Source: Alphaproteobacteria bacterium (GTDB lineage: Bacteria; Pseudomonadota; Alphaproteobacteria; Micropepsales; Micropepsaceae). From it: a DNA stretch of 25,575 nucleotides. Position numbers and translations under genes: made by a program. The stretch covers positions 1 through 25,575 of the forward strand of contig JAGWRJ010000615.1 in NCBI GenBank assembly GCA_028869725.1. The letters are read 5' to 3'. The notes under the pieces were generated by a model. The model worked only from the letters and a program-made list of their open reading frames with translations. It made no database searches and had not been told where the DNA came from. Numbering within the stretch: the stretch's first letter is position 1; each line of letters starts with the position of its first letter. Below are positions 1 to 7,495 of the stretch, one piece after another.

Positions 1-1299
1 CACAGCCAGCAGATCGCCGACTGCCTGCGCGAGGACTTCGGCCACCGCTCCGTCCATGCATCGCTGCTGACGGACGTCTCCGGATCGATTGCGCCGCTCA
101 AGCATGCCAAGGCCCAGCTGAAAAACTGGATGCGTGGCGAAAAGCGGGCGGTTCAGCCGGCGCTCCTGGGTCTGTTTGGGGCCAGGGCCCGTGTCGAATA
201 TCAGCCCAAGGGCGTGGTCGGAATCATCAGCCCATGGAATTTTCCGGTCAACCTGACCTTTGCTCCCCTTGCAGGTGTGTTCGCTGCGGGCAACCGCGCC
301 ATGATCAAGCCGAGCGAATTCACCCCACGTACCAGTGAACTCATGGCTCGCATGATCCGCTCCGCCTATTCGGAAGCCGAATGCGCCATCTTTACCGGCG
401 GAGCGGATGTGGGGCAGGCTTTTGCGGGTTTACCCTTTGACCACCTCCTCTTTACCGGAGCAACCAGCATCGCTTACCACGTGATGCGCGCGGCGGCGGA
501 GCATCTGGTGCCAACGACCCTGGAGCTCGGCGGCAAGTCCCCAGTCATTGTCAGTAACAGCGCTGACATGGCCCTGACGGCCAAGCGGGTGATGTTCGGC
601 AAGACTCTGAATGCCGGCCAGATCTGCCTTGCACCGGACTATGTCTTGGTACCAGAGGGTAAACAGGATGCATTCGCCGCCGCGGCGACCGCGGCTGTGA
701 GCACGATGTTTCCCACACTCAAGGACAATCCGGACTACACATCGGTCATAAACCAGCGTCATTATGACCGCCTCACGGGCTATCTCAAGGATGCCGAAGA
801 GAAGGGGGCGCGTCTTTACGAGATCAATCCGGCCAAAGAAGATTTTCGTCAGCAGCCGCATTTCAAGATCCCACCCACTCTCGTTTTTGATGCAACTGAC
901 GACATGAAGATCATGCAGGACGAGATCTTCGGTCCCCTTCTGCCCGTAAAAACCTACGCCGCGATCGATGAGGCGATCGAGTACATCAACACCCACCCGC
1001 GGCCACTTGGCCTTTATTACTTTGGCGACGATGCGCGCGAACAGGACACCGTGCTCACGCGCACGACCTCGGGCGGAGTTTCCGTCAACGACGTGATTTC
1101 ACATGTCATGATGGAAGATCTGCCATTTGGCGGCGTGGGGCCGTCGGGAATGGGCGCGTATCACGGACTTGATGGCTTTCGAGCATTCAGCCACGCCAAG
1201 GCGGTGTTCACGCAGTCCAAACGCGACATCACCGCGATGCTGCGTCCGCCCTACGGTGCCAAGCTGCAAAATCTCGTGGCCAGCCAGATCAAACGCTGA
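1..1299 (+). CDS. Coniferyl-type aldehyde dehydrogenase, 3' part (5' end outside window)
   Basis: The reading frame is open from the first base, so the gene starts upstream; 432 residues are visible. It is an NAD(P)-dependent aldehyde dehydrogenase, oxidising an aldehyde to its acid in the cytoplasm. The cofactor-fold motif PWNFP is at visible residues 78-82, the general-base Glu is in LELGGK (about residue 175), and the nucleophilic Cys is in NAGQICLAP (about residue 209). The Cys context and overall sequence resemble the coniferyl aldehyde dehydrogenase (CalB) group, which acts on lignin-derived and other aromatic or long-chain aldehydes. The substrate is inferred from family resemblance only. 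It is convergent with the RNA helicase gene, with a 36-bp gap holding a GC-rich inverted repeat. Family assignment is firm; the specific substrate is uncertain. Confidence 0.9.
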   Translation, partial: HSQQIADCLREDFGHRSVHASLLTDVSGSIAPLKHAKAQLKNWMRGEKRAVQPALLGLFGARARVEYQPKGVVGIISPWNFPVNLTFAPLAGVFAAGNRAMIKPSEFTPRTSELMARMIRSAYSEAECAIFTGGADVGQAFAGLPFDHLLFTGATSIAYHVMRAAAEHLVPTTLELGGKSPVIVSNSADMALTAKRVMFGKTLNAGQICLAPDYVLVPEGKQDAFAAAATAAVSTMFPTLKDNPDYTSVINQRHYDRLTGYLKDAEEKGARLYEINPAKEDFRQQPHFKIPPTLVFDATDDMKIMQDEIFGPLLPVKTYAAIDEAIEYINTHPRPLGLYYFGDDAREQDTVLTRTTSGGVSVNDVISHVMMEDLPFGGVGPSGMGAYHGLDGFRAFSHAKAVFTQSKRDITAMLRPPYGAKLQNLVASQIKR

Positions 1300-1304
1300 T
1301 GACC

Positions 1305-1326
1305 GGCGCGCGCCGCTAAAGCGCGC
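1305..1326. terminator. GC-rich inverted repeat between convergent genes
   Basis: GCGCGC arms (about 1306-1311 and 1321-1326) flank a nine-base loop between the stop codons of the aldehyde dehydrogenase and the helicase. No T-tract follows on either strand, so a terminator role for the two convergent genes rests on position only. Confidence 0.25.
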
Positions 1327-1335
1327 GGCAGCAGA

Positions 1336-3327
1336 TCAGTCTTGCGGACCGACCACCTGCACAGTGGCATCAGCGGGCGAGGCGTCAGCCGGCGCCGCGT
1401 CGGTCGTTGATGCTGCCTTCCTGCGCGGGCGCCGAGATTTGGCGCTGTCGGTCGGCTTACGGCTGGTCCGGACCCGCCGCCGTGGCTTGGCGACAGGTTC
1501 GATCTGGCCGTCATCTTTGCGTTCTTCTGATACGGGCTCGGGCGTCTGGACGTCGGTCGTATCACCGCGCTGCGGCGCGTCTGCCAGCTCTGGTTCAGGC
1601 GTAACCGCGACTTCGGTCTCGGTCGCTTCGGCATCCGCCGCCGGTTCGAAGTTCAGCGACGTTGTCTTTTCCGCGTCGTGTTCCGGGGCGTCGTCAGTTG
1701 CGAATGCGTCCGCGTTTTCGATTTCATCGGCCTCGGAGCGCGCGGCCGGCAGTTTGACGGGCCGTAGCAGCGCGATCGGAAGTTGGCTGGCATCGGCGGT
1801 TGCCGCGCTCATCCAGTCGGGCAGCGCGCCGGTGGACTGGGACTTTTCCGGAGCCTGGACATCGGCGTGTGTCGACGGCAGCTGTGGCGTAGGACGTGCC
1901 GGCTCCATCGCGGCTCTGTGCCCATGATCTGCGACCGGACGTTCGCGCCGGTCGCGGCGGTGGTCGCGGCGGCCTGAGGCACGGCGATCGCGATCGCGTC
2001 CGCCTGAGCGCTCTTCACGCGGTTCGACTCCCTCGATCTGGCGGCGTGGCAGGGCTTTACCGATCAGTTTCTGGATCGCGTCTACCGACTTTTCGTCCCG
2101 CGAGGTGACAAGCATGAATGCGTGACCGCTGCGGCCGGCACGCCCGGTACGGCCGACGCGATGAACATAATCATCGGCGTGAAACGGTGCATCGTAGTTG
2201 AAGACGTGGCTCACGGCTGGAATATCAAGACCGCGTGCGGCGACATCGGATGCGACAAGCAACTGGATCTCGCCACCACGAAACTCATCGAGTGTTTTGG
2301 TCCGCACGGACTGATCCAGATCGCCATGCAACGGCGCGGCAGAGAAGCCATGCTTTTTGAGTGACTTGGCGACTACATCGACATCGCGCTTGCGATTGCA
2401 GAAAATTATACCGTTTTGCACCGGATTATCCCGGATCAAACGGCGCAGGGTTTCGCGCTTGGCCCAGTCATTGGCCGGAACGTCGATGATCTCTTGGGTG
2501 ATCGTGGATGCAGTGGTTGCCGGGCGCGTAACTTCGACGCGCGCTGGATTGTGGAGAAACTGCGCAGTCAGCCGGGTGATTTCCGGCGGCATCGTCGCAG
2601 AATAAAATAGTGTCTGCCGGGTGAAGGGCAGAAGCTTGCAGATCCGCTCGACGTCCGGAATGAAGCCCATGTCGAGCATGCGATCCGCTTCGTCGATCAC
2701 GAATACCTGAACGCCGGTCAGCATTAGCTTGCCGCGTTCGAAATGGTCGAGCAGCCGGCCTGGTGTGGCAATGAGAACATCGACACCGCGATCGAGCTTC
2801 TTGTCTTGATCTTCGAACGATACGCCACCGATCAGCAGTGCCATCGACAGCTTGTTGTACATGCCGTAGCGCTCGAAACTTTCAGCGACCTGCGCTGCCA
2901 ATTCGCGCGTCGGCTCAAGAATCAGCGAGCGTGGCATGCGCGCCTTGGCGCGCCCTCTGGCCAGGATCTCGATCATGGGCAGAGTGAAGGAGGCGGTTTT
3001 GCCGGTACCGGTTTGCGCAATACCGATGACATCGCGGCCTTTAAGGACCTGCGGAATACCTTCGGCCTGGATCGGAGTGGGCTGGGTGTAGCCTGACTCG
3101 GCAACGGCGCGCAGCACCTCCTCGGAAAGTCCGAGGCTGTCAAAGCCCGGAATTGGGGCAGGCGCATCGTCGGGCGCGCTCTGCGGTGGCGGGCTCGCAG
3201 CCTCCGTATCGGGAGGCGAACTCGCCAAGGCAGGGCTGGTATCCTGAGTGTCGGCGGGGGTGGGATGGGCTAAGATGTGGCCATCCGAGCCGGCTTCCGC
3301 GCCGGCAGTCGTGACGATATCGGTCAT
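1336..3327 (-). CDS. DEAD-box ATP-dependent RNA helicase (RhlE-like) with long charged C-terminal tail
   Basis: ATP-dependent RNA unwinding enzyme of ribosome assembly or mRNA turnover. All core motifs are present in order (663-residue numbering): Q motif around GYTQPTPIQ (79-87), Walker A AQTGTGKT (104-111), PTRELA (139-144), TPGRLLD (188-194), DEAD (212-215), SAT (243-245), then ARGLDIP and HRVGRTGRAGR in the second RecA domain. An Ala/Pro-rich 60-residue leader precedes the core. After the core comes an Arg-rich stretch, an acidic Ala/Glu-rich linker and a very basic end (KPRRRVRTSRK), a tail likely to bind RNA or ribosomes. The ATG at 3327 follows AAGGAG at a short spacing; an ATG at 3354 is a reasonable alternative. 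A longer frame to 3477 is excluded because it would begin upstream of the probable promoter. The exact subfamily is inferred. Confidence 0.92.
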   Translation of the reverse strand: MTDIVTTAGAEAGSDGHILAHPTPADTQDTSPALASSPPDTEAASPPPQSAPDDAPAPIPGFDSLGLSEEVLRAVAESGYTQPTPIQAEGIPQVLKGRDVIGIAQTGTGKTASFTLPMIEILARGRAKARMPRSLILEPTRELAAQVAESFERYGMYNKLSMALLIGGVSFEDQDKKLDRGVDVLIATPGRLLDHFERGKLMLTGVQVFVIDEADRMLDMGFIPDVERICKLLPFTRQTLFYSATMPPEITRLTAQFLHNPARVEVTRPATTASTITQEIIDVPANDWAKRETLRRLIRDNPVQNGIIFCNRKRDVDVVAKSLKKHGFSAAPLHGDLDQSVRTKTLDEFRGGEIQLLVASDVAARGLDIPAVSHVFNYDAPFHADDYVHRVGRTGRAGRSGHAFMLVTSRDEKSVDAIQKLIGKALPRRQIEGVEPREERSGGRDRDRRASGRRDHRRDRRERPVADHGHRAAMEPARPTPQLPSTHADVQAPEKSQSTGALPDWMSAATADASQLPIALLRPVKLPAARSEADEIENADAFATDDAPEHDAEKTTSLNFEPAADAEATETEVAVTPEPELADAPQRGDTTDVQTPEPVSEERKDDGQIEPVAKPRRRVRTSRKPTDSAKSRRPRRKAASTTDAAPADASPADATVQVVGPQD

Positions 3328-3401
3328 ACGCTCCTTAGTCGGGCGCATGTCCATCGCGCCCTGACGGCCTGCCCGGATGGCGGCCGTATCCTGATGGCGC
3401 G

Positions 3402-3429
3402 AACATAGGGACGGCGCGCGCAAAGTCAA
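3402..3429 (-). promoter_or_regulatory. Probable sigma-70-type promoter of the RNA helicase
   Basis: On the minus strand TTGACT (3424-3429) and TATGTT (3402-3407) are separated by 16 bp. The predicted start near 3395 gives a 5' leader of roughly 70 nt before the ATG at 3327, and it rules out the upstream ATG at 3477 as the translation start. Confidence 0.55.
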
Positions 3430-3587
3430 GGATTGGTCCTGAAGAATGTGGGCTTTGCCCATGAAAACAAGGGACAAGAGCCCACGTTGGAACCAAAGCC
3501 CCCGAGTTGATGGCGGACCGTCGCGGGCGATATGGCAGAGCGCAGTATTGCCGGCCCGACCGGAGCGTGACGGTGGTCTGATATGTT

Positions 3588-4115
3588 ATGGGCTTGAGGA
3601 TGCTGGAAGATCTGCTCAGACCGGGCCTTGATGTCGTGTTTGTGGGCACTGCAGCTAGTACCGAGTCGGCCCGACAGAAGGTTTATTACGCACACGCCCA
3701 GAATAAGTTCTGGCCGACGCTGAAGCGCATTGGACTCATCCCCGATGCGTTCGAGCGGCGCGACTTTGCCTGCCTCCTGGACTTCGGTATTGGCCTCACG
3801 GATCTTTGTAAAACCCGCGCTGGCATGGACCGTACGCTCAGGCGCCGGGATTTTGATGTCGACGGGCTGCGGACCAAGCTCCTGTCGGCTGCGCCGCGCT
3901 GTATCGCGTTTACGAGTCGCAGAGCAGCAAGTGTGTTTCTGGCCCAGCCTTCATCAGGACTTAGGCTCGGGGTACCGCTATACGTCAGCGCGCAATTGCC
4001 CCCTCTGTTTGTGCTGCCATCGCCCTCAGGGGCAGCTTCAGGCCATTGGAGCATCGAACCCTGGCAGGCGCTCGCGGCCTTTATTGGCGCTCGACAAGTT
4101 CGGACGCACAGGTGA
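3588..4115 (+). CDS. Mug/TDG-like mismatch-specific uracil-DNA glycosylase family protein
   Basis: A 175-residue protein of the uracil-DNA glycosylase superfamily, closest in appearance to the G:T/U mismatch-specific (Mug) group, which removes uracil or related bases from DNA mismatches. The first active-site segment is VVFVGTAASTESARQ (about 16-30), followed by the family's YYAxxxNKFW pattern (33-42). The second active-site segment is LPSPSGAASGHW (about 143-154). In E. coli Mug the first motif is GINPG with a catalytic Asn; here it is GTAAS, so the base specificity may differ. ATG 3588 lacks a clear ribosome binding site; ATG 3600 is an alternative but has GAGG directly against it. The stop lies in a hairpin, 31 bp before the M28 peptidase gene, so the two may be co-transcribed. 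Confidence 0.75.
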   Translation: MGLRMLEDLLRPGLDVVFVGTAASTESARQKVYYAHAQNKFWPTLKRIGLIPDAFERRDFACLLDFGIGLTDLCKTRAGMDRTLRRRDFDVDGLRTKLLSAAPRCIAFTSRRAASVFLAQPSSGLRLGVPLYVSAQLPPLFVLPSPSGAASGHWSIEPWQALAAFIGARQVRTHR

Positions 4116-4129
4116 CGATCACCTGCGTC
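4103..4129 (+). other. Hairpin spanning the stop codon of the glycosylase gene
   Basis: Arms AGGTGA and TCACCT (extended by GACGC and GCGTC across a two-base bulge) surround the three-base loop CGA. The TGA stop (4113-4115) lies in the 5' arm, and the structure ends just before the ribosome binding site of the peptidase gene. There is no T-tract. It could modulate coupling between the two genes or protect a 3' end. Confidence 0.4.
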
Positions 4130-4146
4130 GGAGGGGAGCTGCGACA

Positions 4147-6414
4147 ATGGGGTCTTCCTGGATTCGCCTGATAGCAGCGGGCGCCCTTGCGGTAGGGTTT
4201 TGGGCGCTCGCCAGATACGGAACGCTCGAGCCTGGTGTCGTGCCAGCGAGCGCGCCTGCGAGCCAGTTTTCAGCGGTCCGTGCGGCAGCGATGCTAGGAC
4301 GCGTCTTGGGCCCGCAGGTACCGCATCCTGCTGGCACCACGGCAAACCGGGCGGTGCGCGCGCGCCTTCTCGCAACTCTGGCGCAGATGGGTATTGTCGC
4401 CCACACCTATCGCGGCATGGGCTGCTTTACCGACAAGAACGCCCCCGTGATCGGCTGTGGCAACGTCGTCGATGTCGTGGCACCGGTCCTTCCCGGTCGT
4501 GGCAAGGCCATCTTGATGGTTGCCCACTACGATTCCGTGCCGGCCGGCCCTGGCGCCGCGGATGATGGCTCCGGGGTCGCCGCGTTGCTCGAAACCGCCC
4601 GGGCTTTGCGCGCACGGCCGGGCAAGATACGTCATCCCGTTATCGCACTCTTCACCAATGGCGAAGAGTACGGAATGCTGGGAGCAGCTGCCTATCTGCA
4701 AAATCCGGCCCTGCGCAGCAGGATCGGTATCGCCATCAATGTCGAGGCGCGCGGCAATCGCGGTCCAAGCCTTCTGTTTCAGACAAGTCCGAAGGCATCG
4801 CAGCTCATTGCGCTCTATGCCCGCACGGCGCCAAGCTATGCGACAAGTTCGCTATATGCCGAAATTTATCGTTTTATGCCCAATGACACCGATCTGACGG
4901 TGTTTTTGCATCACCACATCGCAGGCTATAACTTTGCCATTGCTAGGCGTGTAGCTCACTATCACACGCCGCTCGACACGCTGGCGAATTTGAGCCGACG
5001 CAGTCTGCAGGATCAAGGCGATAACCTCCTTGGCCTAGTGCGTGTTCTGGAAAATCAACGCTGGTCTTCGCTGGATGGGCACGCCGAAGATTATATCTCG
5101 ATCCTTGGGCGCTGGCTGGCGCGCTGGCCGCAAAGCTTCAGTCTGCCGCTTGCCATCATTCTGGGACTACTCGTGGTGCTGGCAGCTATGGCTGCCGCTG
5201 GACGTCTCAGTGTCCGGCACTGGTTTGCAGCGGTTTTTGTCTTTCCTGGTACAGTGGCGGGGGCAGGGCTAGCCGGCTGGGCGATGGTGGCGATCGCGCA
5301 GGCAGTATCCTCCATGCCCGATCCATCCTATGCACATCCTACTGCGCTACGTGTGGCGCTTGCACTCATCATCGCCGCGGTTGTGATGATTGCAGCGCGA
5401 CTTACTTCAGCGCGTGTGGCGCTCGTAGGCGTCTGGATCTGGTTTTCGGCCATCGCGATCGCCGTGGCGGCACTGCTTCCCGGATTCAGTCCCTATTTTC
5501 TGCTGCCTCTGGCCGCGGCCCTGCTCACGTTGCCAATTGCCCACTTCGCCGGTTTCGAGCGGCCCTTTGGCCAGTTGGCACTGTTTCTGTCAGCGCTGGT
5601 TGCACTCGTGATCTGGCTGCAGCTGTGCGTCGATGGCGAAAGTCTCATGGGTCTGCGGCTACACCTGCTCTTTACGCTTCCTGCTGCGATCGGTGTTGCC
5701 ACACTACTGCCCTGGCTTGCCAGCGCGACGATGTCTCGACGGGTGTTTGTGTGGTCCGTGTCAGGGGCGGTGGTGCTCGGCTGTACGGCTGCAGTAGCCG
5801 CCGGGCTTATGCCAAGTTATAGCCGGATGGCACCCCAGCGGCTCAATCTCTACTATGTCTCGGTCCCGGGCCGTTCGCTGTGGGCAGCGCAGACCTCTGC
5901 GCCTTTACCCAGGGAGTTCTATCGTGTGGCGGCGTTTTCGCGTCAGGCGGAGCCGATTGTGGCAAATTATCCGTACCGGATGTTCCTGGCTCCGGCGCCG
6001 CATCTCAGTCTGGCTCCGGCTGGGGCGACGGTCAAAGCCAACGAGCGCCGTGACGGGCATCGCAGTGTGACGCTGGCCCTGCATGCCTCGGCAGCCATGC
6101 TGACGCTCCGACTTCCCGGGCACTTGAATCTTAAAGAGATAGAATTCGGAACAACCTCGATTGCGATTCCTCCTGGCTGGAAGCAGCAAAAGCAGGTGGC
6201 CATTGGGTGCCTGACCCCCGATTGCAGCACCGCAACGGTGAGACTCGTGATGGATCAGGACGGGCCATTTGTGCTGACGCTCGTGGCGCGGTCTCTCACG
6301 CTGCCAGGACAGGCCAAACCCCTGCTGGCAGCACGGCCCGCATCAGCGGTGCGCAGTGGCTATGGCGATGGCACGCTTGAGATCGTGCCTATCGCCGTTG
6401 CTGGCGCCAACTAG
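4147..6414 (+). CDS. Multi-pass membrane M28-family zinc metallopeptidase
   Basis: A 755-residue membrane aminopeptidase-like protein. A signal-anchor helix is at residues 7-23. The M28 two-zinc peptidase domain (about 45-305) shows HYDS with H127, bridging Asp in ADDGSG (139/140), the Glu pair NGEE (173/174), E200 in NVEARG, D247/D249 in NDTD and a His around 271-273 in HYHTPLDT. Then come about eight hydrophobic helices (roughly 333-553) and a non-membrane C-terminal domain of about 195 residues. This peptidase-plus-membrane-bundle plan resembles eukaryotic ER/vacuolar M28 proteases. The topology suggests both soluble domains face the periplasm. ATG 4147 is chosen because it follows GGAGGGGAG at good spacing and begins the signal-anchor; longer frames overlap the glycosylase gene. 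Its TAG stop overlaps the bactofilin stop on the other strand. The substrate is unknown. Confidence 0.88.
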   Translation: MGSSWIRLIAAGALAVGFWALARYGTLEPGVVPASAPASQFSAVRAAAMLGRVLGPQVPHPAGTTANRAVRARLLATLAQMGIVAHTYRGMGCFTDKNAPVIGCGNVVDVVAPVLPGRGKAILMVAHYDSVPAGPGAADDGSGVAALLETARALRARPGKIRHPVIALFTNGEEYGMLGAAAYLQNPALRSRIGIAINVEARGNRGPSLLFQTSPKASQLIALYARTAPSYATSSLYAEIYRFMPNDTDLTVFLHHHIAGYNFAIARRVAHYHTPLDTLANLSRRSLQDQGDNLLGLVRVLENQRWSSLDGHAEDYISILGRWLARWPQSFSLPLAIILGLLVVLAAMAAAGRLSVRHWFAAVFVFPGTVAGAGLAGWAMVAIAQAVSSMPDPSYAHPTALRVALALIIAAVVMIAARLTSARVALVGVWIWFSAIAIAVAALLPGFSPYFLLPLAAALLTLPIAHFAGFERPFGQLALFLSALVALVIWLQLCVDGESLMGLRLHLLFTLPAAIGVATLLPWLASATMSRRVFVWSVSGAVVLGCTAAVAAGLMPSYSRMAPQRLNLYYVSVPGRSLWAAQTSAPLPREFYRVAAFSRQAEPIVANYPYRMFLAPAPHLSLAPAGATVKANERRDGHRSVTLALHASAAMLTLRLPGHLNLKEIEFGTTSIAIPPGWKQQKQVAIGCLTPDCSTATVRLVMDQDGPFVLTLVARSLTLPGQAKPLLAARPASAVRSGYGDGTLEIVPIAVAGAN

Positions 6415-6896
6415 GCAGAGGACTTGCTTGTTGACTTGCTGTCCTTGCCATGTTCGGGCCGCAGATGGCCATCAATGAAGGCGCCGGATTCGATGCGGAT
6501 GTCGGCATGAATCACATCGCCGGTCATGTGCCCGGTGGCATTGAGGACGACCTTGCGGGCCTCGATCTTACCTTCAATCGTACCGGCGACTTCTACCGTC
6601 TCGCCATAGACCGTGCCTTTCACGCGCGCATTTGAGCCGATGGTGACGGTTTGTCCGCGAACATCGCCTTCGACCTGGCCCTCGATCTGCACGTCTTCGG
6701 TACTTTCGATCTGGCCGGTGATTTTCACGGCTTTGCCAATGACCGAGGTCCCGTGGGAACGCGTGGCGGTTGACGGCGGTGTTGCCGGTGGTGGAGTTGC
6801 CGGACGCAACTGCGGCGTCGCCGGTGCGCGCGCGGCTTCGGGCGTATTCTGCGGCTTCTCGTCCGGGGTTCTGTCGCTGCGGGTGAACATGGTCAT
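6411..6896 (-). CDS. Bactofilin, second gene of the pair
   Basis: A 161-residue polymer-forming cytoskeletal protein of the bactofilin (DUF583) family. A Pro/Ala/Thr-rich disordered leader of about 45 residues precedes the beta-helical core, recognisable by short hydrophobic repeats such as GQIESTEDVQIEGQVEGDVRG, each turn about 17-18 residues. Bactofilins assemble without nucleotide and scaffold cell-shape, stalk or envelope enzymes at the membrane. The ATG at 6896 has GGAG eight bases upstream, and its first bases overlap the upstream bactofilin stop in an ATGA arrangement, so translation is likely coupled. The 3' end meets the peptidase gene tail to tail over CTAG. Family assignment is strong; the cellular role is not visible. 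Confidence 0.9.
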   Translation of the reverse strand: MTMFTRSDRTPDEKPQNTPEAARAPATPQLRPATPPPATPPSTATRSHGTSVIGKAVKITGQIESTEDVQIEGQVEGDVRGQTVTIGSNARVKGTVYGETVEVAGTIEGKIEARKVVLNATGHMTGDVIHADIRIESGAFIDGHLRPEHGKDSKSTSKSSA

Positions 6897-7300
6897 GATC
6901 GGGTCTCCGGGAGTTGATCGAGCGTTTCAAAGTAGTTCAATGGACGCCAGGGCATGCGCGCCTCGATACGCGCGCCTTTGTCGACGGAAATCGTATGGTG
7001 GAAGACGCGGCCCGTCACCCGCGCGGTCTGAGTAATACTGACGTGATGGGCGAAGGTTCGTCCTTCGAGAGTCCCCTCGATGCGCACTTCGCGGGCCACA
7101 ATATCGCCCACCACGATCCCCCGAGGGCCGATGATCACGATCACTCCGTCGATCCGGCCATTGACCAGGCCATCGATGTGGATTTCGCCGTCGATCTCCA
7201 GGTGACCTTCGACCTTGATGCCCGGCAGCAGGCGACTTGGTCCTTCCTCGCCGGACAGTCGTCCGGACTTGGCGAAATTCTTGAGTGGCAATACGGCCAT
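6893..7300 (-). CDS. Bactofilin, first gene of the pair
   Basis: A 135-residue bactofilin. The core spans about residues 25-115, with repeated turns such as GIKVEGHLEIDGEIHIDGLV and the valine/isoleucine ladder VIVIIGPRGIVVGDIVAREVRIEG, typical of the right-handed beta-helix. The N-terminal tail is short and basic (MAVLPLKNFAKSGR), of the kind that often mediates membrane contact. The C-terminal tail is about 20 residues. It overlaps the following bactofilin by four bases, so the two form an operon and may co-polymerise. The ribosome binding site is weak (AGGG about ten bases upstream of ATG 7300). The 195-bp stretch between this start and parE shows no gene. Confidence 0.88.
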   Translation of the reverse strand: MAVLPLKNFAKSGRLSGEEGPSRLLPGIKVEGHLEIDGEIHIDGLVNGRIDGVIVIIGPRGIVVGDIVAREVRIEGTLEGRTFAHHVSITQTARVTGRVFHHTISVDKGARIEARMPWRPLNYFETLDQLPETRS

Positions 7301-7495
7301 TTCTGTTGGCCCTGCTCTCGGAGCTGCACGGATACGGATCTGGAGGTCGACCCTCGGACAGCGCTACTCAAGCCGACTTTGACCACAATGTGGAGTCGTT
7401 TTTTCCCTAACGGTAGGGCCAGTCACAAATTTTTCACGTATCGGCGTACAAAGGCCGCCGATGATCTCGGTTTGCGTGTGGCGGAAAAGGCCAGC

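Noticed and set aside
1127..1927. Long plus-strand ORF opposite the helicase tail
   Set aside because: A Ser/Ala-rich composition with no motif; it is a shadow of the GC-rich antisense strand, and the helicase frame has clear motifs.
3328..3477. Longer start of the RNA helicase at 3477
   Set aside because: A good TTGACT-N16-TATGTT promoter lies downstream of that start, and the extra residues look non-coding.
3730..4146. N-terminal extension of the M28 peptidase frame
   Set aside because: It overlaps the glycosylase gene in another frame and has no domain; a strong ribosome binding site and a signal-anchor begin at 4147.
7405..7418. CCCTA/TAGGG hairpin next to six T on the plus strand, resembling a terminator
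   Set aside because: The T-run lies 5' of the hairpin on the plus strand, and on the minus strand the run is A, so neither orientation gives a hairpin followed by U.
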